A stretch of 60,753 bases of DNA, taken from the NCBI RefSeq assembly GCF_040676675.1, contig NZ_JBFAPK010000052.1:1-60753 (forward strand), read 5' to 3'. The position numbers and the translations under genes were made by a program. Shown here piece by piece: positions 41,801 to 50,252 of this stretch (position 1 is the first letter of the stretch; every line of letters begins with the position of its first letter). A model generated the notes under the pieces. The model worked only from the letters and a program-made list of their open reading frames with translations. It was not told where the DNA came from and did not search any database. Origin of the DNA: JBFAPK01 sp040676675 (lineage in GTDB: Bacteria; Actinomycetota; Actinomycetes; Mycobacteriales; Micromonosporaceae).

Positions 41801-43389
41801 CGACGCCGGTCACGACCACCGCCGCGGACGAACTCCTGCGCGCCTCCGCCGCGGACGAGTGGGCACTGATCAGCCCGTCGGTCTACGAGTCGGGCCGGAT
41901 CGTCTCGGACGCGCCCTGGCTCGCCGGGCACCAGGCCCGACTCCGCTATCTCTGCGCCGAGCAGGCCGCCGACGGCGGCTGGGGCATCGCGGGATTCCGG
42001 CTGGTGGCGACGCTGAGCGCGACCGAGGCGCTGCTCACCGCGGCGCGTCGGAGGGCCGCGGTGGACCTGGCCGTACCCCACGAGGAGGTGGTACGCGCCG
42101 CGGCGCGCGGCGTCGAGGCGCTGCGCCGCTGGCTCGGCGGACCGCCGGAGCCGCTGCCCGACCTGGTCGCCATCGAACTCGTGGTGCCGCGCCTCGTCGA
42201 CCTGGTCAACCAGCACCTGGCCGACCACGAGGCCGAACCGGAGCCGTACCTGCCGGCCTCGGTGCGCCGGTCGGTGCTCACGCCGCCGCCCGGTACCGAT
42301 CCCGACCTGCTGGCCCGGGTACGGGCGGCCACGGCCGCGGGCCGGCCGATCCCCCCGAAGCTGTGGCACAGCTGGGAGATCCTCACGCCCGGCCGGCCCC
42401 GCGACGCGCTGGTCCGACCGGTCCACGGCAGCGTCGGCTGCTCGCCGGCCGCCACGGCCGCCTGGCTCGGCCTGCCCCCGGACCTGGGCCATCCCTGCGC
42501 CCGGTACCTGCACACCGTGCAGGAACGAGGGGCGGGCACCCTGCCGGTGGGCGCGCCCATGCCGTACTTCGAGCGGTCCTGGATCCTCAACATCTTCGCC
42601 GGGCACGGGGTACCGCACGTCGTACCGGACGCGCTGCTGGACAGCCTCGAAGGTTCGCTGGGAGAACAGGGCGCCCCGGCCGGGCACGGGCTGCCGGTCG
42701 ACGCCGACGACACGGCGGCCGTGCTGCTGGCCCTGGAGTCCCACGGCCGCGGTCGCCCGCTCGACCCGCTGCTGGCCTACTTCGACGGCGAGCGGTTCTT
42801 CACCTACCCCGAGGAGCGCACCGCCTCGCCCAGCGCGAACGCCCACGCCCTCGACGCGCTCGCCTACCGGGCGGCCCGGCATCCCGAGGAACGGGGCCGC
42901 CTCTCCGGGCCGATCCGGGCCACGGCGCGGTGGCTCGTGGGGGCCCAGAACCCCGACGGGAGCTGGCACGACAAGTGGCACGGCTCCCCGTACTACGCCA
43001 CCGCCACCTGCGCGAAGGCGCTCGCCGCGCACGGCGGCGACCGGGCCCGGCCGGCGGTGGACCGGGCCGTCGACTGGATGCTCGCCACCCGCCAGGGCGA
43101 CCGCTGGGGGCACGGTACGGGCACCGTCGAGGAGACGGCGTACGCCGCGTGGACCCTGCTGCTCGCGGCGGGCGGGACCGACCGGGCCGGGGACGCGGGG
43201 GCCGGGCACGTCGAGGACGCGCTGGCCGCCGCCGAACGCACGCTGGCCACCGGCCGCGTCACGGCGTCGAGTCCCCCGCTCTGGATCGGCAAGGACGTCT
43301 ACACCCCGGTCCGGATCGTCCAGGCGACCTGCCTGGCCGCGCTGCACAGCCTCCGCCAACGGCCGAGGGGAGGCAACGGTGGACACTGA
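41797..43389 (+). CDS. Class II diterpene cyclase (protonation-initiated, DxDD)
   Basis: 530 residues, the usual length for bacterial class II diterpene cyclases. The catalytic acid motif is DADD at residues 302-305 (GLPVDADDTAAVLLAL). QW-type helices are visible: CAEQAADGGWG (about 53-63) and AQNPDGSWHDKW (about 390-402). It should protonate GGPP, or a methylated analogue, and form a bicyclic diphosphate of the copalyl or halimadienyl type. The stereochemistry cannot be predicted here. The ATG at 41797 overlaps the GGPP synthase stop by 4 bp, and the end overlaps the class I synthase start by 11 bp. Confidence 0.93.
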   Translation: MTTPVTTTAADELLRASAADEWALISPSVYESGRIVSDAPWLAGHQARLRYLCAEQAADGGWGIAGFRLVATLSATEALLTAARRRAAVDLAVPHEEVVRAAARGVEALRRWLGGPPEPLPDLVAIELVVPRLVDLVNQHLADHEAEPEPYLPASVRRSVLTPPPGTDPDLLARVRAATAAGRPIPPKLWHSWEILTPGRPRDALVRPVHGSVGCSPAATAAWLGLPPDLGHPCARYLHTVQERGAGTLPVGAPMPYFERSWILNIFAGHGVPHVVPDALLDSLEGSLGEQGAPAGHGLPVDADDTAAVLLALESHGRGRPLDPLLAYFDGERFFTYPEERTASPSANAHALDALAYRAARHPEERGRLSGPIRATARWLVGAQNPDGSWHDKWHGSPYYATATCAKALAAHGGDRARPAVDRAVDWMLATRQGDRWGHGTGTVEETAYAAWTLLLAAGGTDRAGDAGAGHVEDALAAAERTLATGRVTASSPPLWIGKDVYTPVRIVQATCLAALHSLRQRPRGGNGGH

Positions 43390-44329
43390 GGAGCTTCTCG
43401 TACCCTGCCCGTTCCCGGACCGCGCCAACCCGCTGGGCCCGGCGGCGGCCGAGTACGTCCGGCAGGTGGCGACCGAGATCGGGCTCACCGGATCGGCCAG
43501 CTCGGCCGTGCTGCACGGCATGGCGCTCGGCGACGCCGCCGCGCTGACCTACCCGGACGCGCCGCTGGAACGGCTGCGCGTGGCCACCCTCTGGATCGCC
43601 TTCCTGGTGCTCTTCGACGACGCGTGGAGCGACCTGCTGGAGCTGGAGGGCGGCTGGCGCGAGCGGGTCCTGGCCAAGCACGACGCCATCCACGCGGTGC
43701 TGGACGGCCGCCCGGCCCCGACCGACGACCCGCTGCTGCGGGTGCTGCACCGGATCCTGACCGACATCGGCCGGGTCGACCCGGGGTGGGACACCGGCCG
43801 GCTCCGCCTGGAGATCCGGCGGTACCTGGCGGGCACGCTGTGGGAACTGGACCAGCGGGCCCGGGGCCGGATCCCGGACCTCGTCCCCTACCTGGAGATG
43901 CGCCGGGTGTTCAGCACCATGGGGGTGCAGCGGGAACTCGGCTACTTCGTCTGGGAGATGGCCCTGCCCGAGGCCGTGCGCACGCACCCCTGCCTGCGGC
44001 TGGTGGACGTGGTGGTGGCCGACTACGGCTGCGTCGCGAACGACCTCTACTCCCTGGCCGTCGAGCGCGGCCACGGCGTCACGTCGAACATCGTGACGGT
44101 GCTCCAGCACGAGTACGGCTGGGACGAGGCGGCGGCGACCGCGCACGCGGTACGGCTCGCCGCGCAGGCGCTCGACACGTTCCACGACGTCCGGACGGAC
44201 CCCGCCCGGTTCGGGCTCCCCGTAGAGGCAAACCTGCTCCGCTACTTCACGCACTACGAGGCGTTCATGTCCGCCGCCGTCCGCTGGCCGGCCCGCTCGG
44301 CCCGCTACCGGGCCGGTCTGGCGGAGTGA
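43379..44329 (+). CDS. Class I terpene (diterpene) synthase
   Basis: 316 residues starting at a GTG inside the end of the class II cyclase gene (11-bp overlap). The metal-binding motif is DDAWSD (D80, D81, D85) and the NSE triad is NDLYSLAVE (N221, S225, E229). Both are complete, so ionisation of the bicyclic diphosphate and further cyclisation or water capture are expected. An RY-like pair occurs near the C-terminus (ARSARYRAGL). It acts directly after the class II enzyme. The product skeleton is unpredictable without structural comparison. Confidence 0.92.
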   Translation: MDTEELLVPCPFPDRANPLGPAAAEYVRQVATEIGLTGSASSAVLHGMALGDAAALTYPDAPLERLRVATLWIAFLVLFDDAWSDLLELEGGWRERVLAKHDAIHAVLDGRPAPTDDPLLRVLHRILTDIGRVDPGWDTGRLRLEIRRYLAGTLWELDQRARGRIPDLVPYLEMRRVFSTMGVQRELGYFVWEMALPEAVRTHPCLRLVDVVVADYGCVANDLYSLAVERGHGVTSNIVTVLQHEYGWDEAAATAHAVRLAAQALDTFHDVRTDPARFGLPVEANLLRYFTHYEAFMSAAVRWPARSARYRAGLAE

Positions 44330-44370
44330 CCGGTCGGCGACCTCCCGACGACCGCGAAAGGCAGGTAACC

Positions 44371-45735
44371 GTGTCCACCACAGTCAACCCGTCATCCACG
44401 GCGGTCCGGCCCCCGCGCGCGCCGGCCGCCCTGCCGCTCGTCGGGCACGGCCTGCAGCTGGTCCGGCGCCGGCTGGAGTTCCTCCAGGAGGTCCGCGCGC
44501 ACGGTCCGGTCGTACGGGTCCGGCTCGGCCCGACCACCGCGTACCTCGTCAACGACCACACCCTGCTGCACCAGCTGCTGGTCACGGACGCCGCCCGCTT
44601 TCCCCGTGGCATCCACTTCCAGAAGGCCAAGTCGGTCGCCGGCAACGGCATCATCACCGCCAGCGGGGCCGCGCACCGGCGGCAGCGCCGGCTCGTGCTG
44701 CCCGCGTTCAACCGCAAGAAGGTGCACGTCTACGGCGAGGTGATGCGCGAGTTCGCCGCGGCGCGGGTGGCGGCGTGGCCGGAGGGCGAGCCGATCGAGC
44801 TGAAGCCGGAGTTCGTCTCGCTGGCCACGACGATCGCCACCAAGAGCCTCTTCGCCACCGAGCTGGGCACCGCCGCCGTCGCCACCGTGGAGCGCGCGCT
44901 GCCGGTGCTCACGCGCGGGGTCAGCCTGCGGGCGATGGACCCGACCGGCCTGCTGGAGAAGCTGCCCACCTCGGCCAACCGCCGGTTCGCGGCGACCATG
45001 CGGGAGCTGCACACCGTCATCGACCAGATCATCGCCTCGTACCGGGGTCGGGAGCAGTCCGGCGACGACCTGCTCTCGATGTTCATGATCGCCCGGGACG
45101 AGGAGACCGGCGAGGGGATGACCGACGAGCAGCTGCGCGACGAGGTGATCAGCATCCTGCTCTCGTCGGCGGAGACGACCGCGCTGACCATGAGCTGGGC
45201 CTGTCACGAGCTGGGGCGCAACCCCGAGGTGTTCCGGCGGCTCCAGGCGGAGGTCGACACGGTGACGGGCGGCGAGCCGCCCCGGTACGAACAGCTCTCC
45301 GAACTCGACCTCACCCGGCGGATCGTCAAGGAGACCCTGCGGCTGTACCCGCCGACGTACTTCCTGTCCCGCAGCGCGGTGGGCGACATCGAACTCGGCG
45401 GCTACCTCATCCCGGACGGCAGCACGGTGCTCTACTCCTTCTACTCCCAGCACCGCGACCCGGCGCTGTTCCGGGACCCCGACCGCTTCGACCCCGACCG
45501 GTGGCTGCCCGAGCGGTCGGCGGACGTCACCCCCGCCGCGTACGTGGCCTTCGGCGAGGGCGCGCACCGCTGTGTCGGGGAGGCGTTCGCGTACGCCGAG
45601 GCGATGACGACCCTGGCCACCATCGCCGGTCAGCGCACCCTGCACCCCGTGCCGGGCCGGCCGGTACGCCCGGTGGGAACGGTGACGCTGAGCCCGAGCG
45701 ACCTGAAGATGGCCTTCCGCCGGAGGCCGCGGTGA
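44371..45735 (+). CDS. Cytochrome P450 monooxygenase
   Basis: 454 residues. The I-helix motif is SSAETTALT, a variant with Ser where AGxET is usual. ExxR lies in VKETLRLYPPTYFLSR, and the heme loop is VAFGEGAHRCVGEAFA. The frame starts at a GTG (44371) after the 41-bp gap from the terpene synthase. Its stop overlaps the ferredoxin GTG by 4 bp, so the ferredoxin is its likely electron donor. The expected role is oxidation of the diterpene hydrocarbon or alcohol. It differs clearly from the P450 at 36889. Confidence 0.92.
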   Translation: MSTTVNPSSTAVRPPRAPAALPLVGHGLQLVRRRLEFLQEVRAHGPVVRVRLGPTTAYLVNDHTLLHQLLVTDAARFPRGIHFQKAKSVAGNGIITASGAAHRRQRRLVLPAFNRKKVHVYGEVMREFAAARVAAWPEGEPIELKPEFVSLATTIATKSLFATELGTAAVATVERALPVLTRGVSLRAMDPTGLLEKLPTSANRRFAATMRELHTVIDQIIASYRGREQSGDDLLSMFMIARDEETGEGMTDEQLRDEVISILLSSAETTALTMSWACHELGRNPEVFRRLQAEVDTVTGGEPPRYEQLSELDLTRRIVKETLRLYPPTYFLSRSAVGDIELGGYLIPDGSTVLYSFYSQHRDPALFRDPDRFDPDRWLPERSADVTPAAYVAFGEGAHRCVGEAFAYAEAMTTLATIAGQRTLHPVPGRPVRPVGTVTLSPSDLKMAFRRRPR

Positions 45736-45938
45736 CCGGGGACGGGCGGGTGCTGGTCGACCCGGAACGATGCGTCGGCGCCGGCCAGTGCGTCATGTAC
45801 GCGCCGGACGTCTTCGACCAGACCGAGGAGGGCGTGGTGCGGCTGCGGGGTCCCCGGGTGGACCCGGACGAGTGGCCGGACGTGGTGGAGGCCGTGGCGC
45901 GGTGCCCGGTCGGGGCCATCGCCCTGCCGGCCGGCTGA
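45732..45938 (+). CDS. 3Fe-4S (P450-type) ferredoxin
   Basis: A 68-residue ferredoxin: VLVDPERCVGAGQCVMYAPDVFDQ contains two cluster cysteines (CxxxxxC), and the third is in VEAVARCPVGAIAL, spaced as in 3Fe-4S P450 ferredoxins. The Ala-Gly between the first two cysteines replaces the usual middle Cys of 4Fe-4S types. It overlaps the P450 by 4 bp (GTGA) and should supply it with electrons. No ferredoxin reductase is encoded in the window. Confidence 0.92.
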   Translation: MTGDGRVLVDPERCVGAGQCVMYAPDVFDQTEEGVVRLRGPRVDPDEWPDVVEAVARCPVGAIALPAG

Positions 45939-45950
45939 GGGGAGAAGACC

Positions 45951-47840
45951 TTGTTGACCGACGTCCGCGACCCGCACGCGCTCAAGGGGCTCACCGCCGA
46001 GCAGCTCGTCGAGCTGAGTGGTGAGATCCGGGAGTTCCTCGTCGAGTCCGTCGCCCGGACCGGCGGCCACCTGGGGCCCAACCTCGGCGTGGTCGAGCTG
46101 ACCCTGGCCCTGCACCGCGTCTTCGACTCGCCCCGGGACTGCATCCTGTGGGACACCGGCCACCAGGCGTACGTGCACAAGCTGCTCACCGGGCGGCAGG
46201 ACTTCTCCCGGCTGCGCAAGATGGGCGGCCTCTCCGGCTACCCGAGCCGGGCGGAGTCGCCGCACGACTTCATCGAGAACTCGCACGCCTCGACCGCGCT
46301 CTCCTTCGCCGACGGCCTGGCCCGGGCCTTCGGCGTGCGGGGGGTACGGGACCGCCGGGTGGTCGCCGTCGTCGGCGACGGCGCGCTGACGGGCGGCATG
46401 GCCTGGGAGGCGCTGAACAACATCGCCTCGGCCGACCGACCGGTGATCATTGTCATCAACGACAACGGGCGGTCGTACTCCCGGACCATCGGCGGCCTCG
46501 CCAAGCACCTCTCCCTGCTGCGGACCAGCCGCGGGTACGAGGACTTCCTGCGCTGGGGCAGGAACCTGCTGGAGGAGATGCCGGTCATCGGCGGGCCCGT
46601 CTTCGATCTGCTGCACAGCGCCAAGAAGGGACTGAAGGACCTGGTCACCCCGCAGGGGATGTTCGAGGACCTGGGCCTGAAGTACGTCGGCCCGATCGAC
46701 GGGCACGACGTGGCGGCGACCGAACTCGCCCTGCGGGCCGCGCGCGACTTCGGCGGCCCGGTGATCGTGCACTGCGTCACCCGCAAGGGGCGCGGCTACC
46801 AGCCGGCCGAGGAGGACGAGCGGGACTGCTTCCACGGCATCGGCGTGATCGACCCGGTCACCGGCCGGGTGGCGCCGACCGCCTCGCCGGCCCCCTCCTG
46901 GACCTCGGTCTTCAGCGAGGAGATCACGAAGATCGGCGCGGCGCGTACCGACGTCGTGGCGATCACCGCCGCGATGCTGCACCCGGTCGGGCTGCACAGG
47001 TTCGCCGAGGCGTACCCGGACCGGGTCTTCGACGTGGGCATCGCCGAGCAGCACGCGATCACCTCCGCGGCGGGGCTGGCCGCCGGCGGGCTGCACCCGG
47101 TGGTCGCCGTCTACGCCACGTTCCTCAACCGCGCCTTCGACCAGGTGCTGATGGACGTGGCGCTGCACCGGGCCGGCGTGACCATCGTGCTGGACCGGGC
47201 CGGGATCACCGGGGACGACGGTCCCAGCCACAACGGGATGTGGGACATGTCCGTCCTGCAGGTCGTACCCGGGCTCCGGATCGCCGCGCCGCGCGACGGG
47301 GCGCAGCTGCGGGCGCAGCTGGCGGAGGCCGTGGCGGTCGCGGACGCGCCCACCGTGGTCCGCTTCCCGAAGGGGCCGGTGCCGACCGACATACCCGCCG
47401 TCGACCGGCTCGACGGCGTCGACGTGCTGGCGCACAGCGGCACCAGCGCCGAACGGGCCGATCTCCTGCTCGTCTCGGTGGGCGCGATGGCCCAGACCTG
47501 CCTGGAGGTCGCCCGGCTGCTGGGCGAACGCGGGATCAGCACCACCGTGGTCGATCCGCGCTGGGTCAAGCCGGTGAACGGACGGCTGCTGGAGCTGGCC
47601 CGGGGACACGCGCTCGTGGCGACCGTGGAGGACAACCTGCGCGTCGGGGGCGTCGGCGCCGCCATCACCCAGGCGTTGCAGGACAACGACGTGCCCGTCC
47701 CGTGCCGCAACTTCGGCATCCCCGCCGGCTTCCTGCCGGTGGGCAGCCGGGCCCAGCTGCTGTCCCAGGCGGGGCTCACCGCCCCGGCGTTGAGCGACGA
47801 GATGCGACGCCTCCTCGTCCATCCGCAGACCATCCCCTGA
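45951..47840 (+). CDS. dxs: 1-deoxy-D-xylulose-5-phosphate synthase
   Basis: A 629-residue thiamine-diphosphate enzyme. It shows RTGGHLGPNLGVVELTLAL, DTGHQAYVHKLLTGR, the ThDP motif GDGALTGGMAWEALNN and DGPSHNGMWDM, all conserved in DXS. It makes DXP from pyruvate and glyceraldehyde 3-phosphate, the flux-controlling step of the MEP pathway. The gene starts with TTG TTG; GGGGAGAAG precedes the first TTG. Being in the terpene operon with ispH and ispG, it is probably a pathway-dedicated second copy that boosts IPP/DMAPP. Confidence 0.95.
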   Translation: MLTDVRDPHALKGLTAEQLVELSGEIREFLVESVARTGGHLGPNLGVVELTLALHRVFDSPRDCILWDTGHQAYVHKLLTGRQDFSRLRKMGGLSGYPSRAESPHDFIENSHASTALSFADGLARAFGVRGVRDRRVVAVVGDGALTGGMAWEALNNIASADRPVIIVINDNGRSYSRTIGGLAKHLSLLRTSRGYEDFLRWGRNLLEEMPVIGGPVFDLLHSAKKGLKDLVTPQGMFEDLGLKYVGPIDGHDVAATELALRAARDFGGPVIVHCVTRKGRGYQPAEEDERDCFHGIGVIDPVTGRVAPTASPAPSWTSVFSEEITKIGAARTDVVAITAAMLHPVGLHRFAEAYPDRVFDVGIAEQHAITSAAGLAAGGLHPVVAVYATFLNRAFDQVLMDVALHRAGVTIVLDRAGITGDDGPSHNGMWDMSVLQVVPGLRIAAPRDGAQLRAQLAEAVAVADAPTVVRFPKGPVPTDIPAVDRLDGVDVLAHSGTSAERADLLLVSVGAMAQTCLEVARLLGERGISTTVVDPRWVKPVNGRLLELARGHALVATVEDNLRVGGVGAAITQALQDNDVPVPCRNFGIPAGFLPVGSRAQLLSQAGLTAPALSDEMRRLLVHPQTIP

Positions 47841-47853
47841 GAGGAGGGAGGAA

Positions 47854-48822
47854 ATGATGGAGCGTCCGCAGAAGCGTGTGCTGCTGGCCGGCCCGCGGGG
47901 CTACTGCGCGGGTGTGGACCGGGCCGTACAGACCGTCGAGAAGGCGCTGGAGCTCTACGGGCCGCCGGTCTACGTCCGCAAGGAGATCGTGCACAACCGG
48001 CACGTGGTGCGCGGCCTCGAACGGCGGGGCGCGGTCTTCGTCGAGGAGACCGACGAGGTCCCGCCCGGGTCCACCGTCGTCTTCTCGGCCCACGGCGTCG
48101 CCCCGGACGTGCACGTCGCCGCGCGGGCGCGCAGCCTGCGGGTGATCGACGCGACCTGCCCGCTGGTCACGAAGGTGCACAACGAGGCACGCCGGTTCGC
48201 CGCCGACGGGTACGACATCCTCCTGATCGGCCACCAGGGACACGAGGAGGTGGCCGGCACGGCCGGCGAGGCGCCCGCGCACATCCAGGTCGTGGACGGA
48301 CCGGAGGACGTGGACGCGGTCACGGTACGGGACCCGGCCCGGGTCGCCTGGCTCTCCCAGACCACCCTCTCGGTCGACGAGACCATGTCGACCGTCGAAC
48401 GGCTCCGGAGCCGGTTCCCCGACCTCGTCTCGCCACCGAGCGACGACATCTGCTACGCCACCCAGAACCGCCAGCAGGCGGTCAAGGTGATCGCGCCCTC
48501 GTGCGACGTCGTCATCGTCGTCGGCTCGGAGAACTCCTCCAACTCGCGCCGGCTCTGCGAGGTGGCCCTGGAGGCCGGCGCCGGCGGCGCCCACCTGGTG
48601 GATTTCGCGCACGAGATGGCCGAGGAGTGGGTGCGGGACGCGAGCACGGTCGGGGTGACCGCCGGGGCCTCGGTACCCAACGACCTCGTCGAGGACCTGC
48701 TCGGCTGGTTGCGCGAACGCGGCTTCACCGAGGTCGAGGAGGTGACGACGGCGGTGGAGAGCACCGTCTTCGCCCTGCCCCAGGAGCTGCGCACCGAGCT
48801 GCGCCGGGCGTCGGGAGAGTGA
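47854..48822 (+). CDS. ispH: 4-hydroxy-3-methylbut-2-enyl diphosphate reductase
   Basis: 322 residues with the three cluster cysteines in GPRGYCAGVDRAV, VIDATCPLVTKVH and IAPSCDVVIVVGSENSSNS, and the catalytic HNRHVV and FSAHGVAP histidines. It reduces HMBPP to IPP and DMAPP using a 4Fe-4S cluster. GAGGAGGGAGGAA precedes a double ATG (47854 or 47857). It sits between dxs and ispG and completes the last two MEP steps within the cluster. Confidence 0.96.
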   Translation: MMERPQKRVLLAGPRGYCAGVDRAVQTVEKALELYGPPVYVRKEIVHNRHVVRGLERRGAVFVEETDEVPPGSTVVFSAHGVAPDVHVAARARSLRVIDATCPLVTKVHNEARRFAADGYDILLIGHQGHEEVAGTAGEAPAHIQVVDGPEDVDAVTVRDPARVAWLSQTTLSVDETMSTVERLRSRFPDLVSPPSDDICYATQNRQQAVKVIAPSCDVVIVVGSENSSNSRRLCEVALEAGAGGAHLVDFAHEMAEEWVRDASTVGVTAGASVPNDLVEDLLGWLRERGFTEVEEVTTAVESTVFALPQELRTELRRASGE

Positions 48823-48827
48823 GCGCC

Positions 48828-49997
48828 GTGCGTACGGAGCTGGGCATGCCGGCCGTTCCGCCGCCTCCGCTCGCGCCCCGGCGGACGAGTCGCCAGATCA
48901 TGGTGGGTTCGGTGCCGGTGGGTGGGGGTGCGCCGGTGTCGGTGCAGTCGATGACCACGACGTTGACCGCTGATGTGAATGCCACGTTGCAGCAGATCGC
49001 GGAGTTGACGGCGGCGGGTTGTCAGATCGTGCGGGTGGCGGTGCCGTCGCAGGACGACGTGGAGGCGTTGCCGGCGATCGCGCGCAAGTCGCAGATCCCG
49101 GTGATCGCCGATATCCACTTCCAGCCGAGGTATGTGTTCGCGGCGATCGACGCCGGTTGCGCGGCGGTGCGGGTGAACCCGGGCAATATCCGGCAGTTCG
49201 ACGACAAGGTCAAGGAGATCGCTCGGGCGGCTTCGCAGGCGGGGGTGCCGATCCGGATCGGGGTGAACGCCGGCTCGCTGGACAAGCGGTTGTTGGCCAA
49301 GTACGGCAGGGCCACGGCGGAGGCGTTGGTCGAGTCGGCGTTGTGGGAGTGCTCGTTGTTCGAGGAGCACGGGTTCCGGGATATCAAGATTTCGGTGAAG
49401 CACAACGATCCGGTGGTGATGATCCGCGCGTATCGGCAGCTCGCCGAGCGGTGTGACTATCCGTTGCATCTGGGGGTGACCGAGGCGGGTCCGGCGTTCC
49501 AGGGCACGGTGAAGTCGGCGGTGGCGTTCGGTGCGTTGTTGGCCGAGGGGATCGGGGACACGATCCGGGTGTCGTTGTCGGCGCCGCCGGTGGAGGAGAT
49601 CAAGGTCGGTACCGCGATTCTGGAGTCGTTGGGGTTGCGGGAGCGGGGCCTGGAGATCGTGTCGTGTCCGTCGTGTGGGCGGGCGCAGGTGGACGTGTAC
49701 AAGCTGGCCGAGGAGGTCACGGCGGGTTTGGAGGGGTTGCCGGTGCCGTTGCGGGTCGCGGTGATGGGCTGCGTGGTCAACGGGCCGGGTGAGGCGCGGG
49801 AGGCGGATCTCGGGGTGGCCTCGGGTAACGGCAAGGGGCAGATCTTCGTCAAGGGGCAGGTCGTCAAGACCGTCCCCGAGGGTCAGATCGTGGAGACGCT
49901 GATCGAGGAGGCCCTGCGGCTGGCCGAACAGATGGGCGCCGAACTCCCCGAGGAACTGCGCGGCCTAGCCGCCACCCCGACGGTCACCGTCCATTAG
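48828..49997 (+). CDS. ispG: 4-hydroxy-3-methylbut-2-en-1-yl diphosphate synthase (flavodoxin)
   Basis: 389 residues. The conserved string PVSVQSMTTTLTADVNATL leads the TIM-barrel, and the 4Fe-4S cysteines are in VSCPSCGRAQVDVY and VAVMGCVVNGPGEAREAD. It converts MEcPP to HMBPP. The GTG at 48828 has a well-spaced GGAG; a GTG at 48819 overlapping the ispH stop is the alternative. Its codon use is strikingly different from its neighbours: many TTG leucine and GGT/CGG-type codons in the interior (about 48890-49850), while both ends match the flanking genes. This suggests a different origin or gene conversion with another ispG copy. Confidence 0.96.
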   Translation: MRTELGMPAVPPPPLAPRRTSRQIMVGSVPVGGGAPVSVQSMTTTLTADVNATLQQIAELTAAGCQIVRVAVPSQDDVEALPAIARKSQIPVIADIHFQPRYVFAAIDAGCAAVRVNPGNIRQFDDKVKEIARAASQAGVPIRIGVNAGSLDKRLLAKYGRATAEALVESALWECSLFEEHGFRDIKISVKHNDPVVMIRAYRQLAERCDYPLHLGVTEAGPAFQGTVKSAVAFGALLAEGIGDTIRVSLSAPPVEEIKVGTAILESLGLRERGLEIVSCPSCGRAQVDVYKLAEEVTAGLEGLPVPLRVAVMGCVVNGPGEAREADLGVASGNGKGQIFVKGQVVKTVPEGQIVETLIEEALRLAEQMGAELPEELRGLAATPTVTVH

Positions 49998-50062
49998 CCG
50001 CTCGCCCCGGAGCGCGGATGCCACGGCCCGGCGCCCGACCGGGTGCGACACGGACGACGGTG

Positions 50063-50148
50063 CCGGACCACCGACGGGTTCGGGGGCGGCGTGCCCGCGA
50101 ACGGACGGTCCCGGACCACCGACGGGTTCGGGGGCGGCGTGCCCGCGA
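50063..50148 (+). repeat. 38-bp direct repeat in the ispG-adenylase gap
   Basis: A 38-bp sequence beginning CCGGACCACCGACGGG occurs at 50063-50100 and again at 50111-50148 (48-bp period, no mismatches seen). It lies in the 255-bp non-coding gap before the first adenylate-forming gene and could affect mRNA structure there. Confidence 0.8.
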
Positions 50149-50252
50149 CGGGATCAAGCCTGACCGCCCAGAGCGGGCATGCCGCCCCCGAACCGGAACC
50201 ACCGACCACAGCCACCGACCACCCGCACGACGAGACGAAGGAGAGGGACGAG

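Noticed and set aside
40864..43521. 885-codon minus-strand ORF opposite the GGPP synthase and class II cyclase
   Set aside because: It is the mirror of two strongly supported genes; its Arg/Pro/Gly-rich low-complexity sequence is the usual antisense shadow in high-GC DNA.
45630..47822. 730-codon minus-strand ORF opposite dxs
   Set aside because: It is antisense to a complete, motif-verified dxs and has low-complexity composition with no domain.
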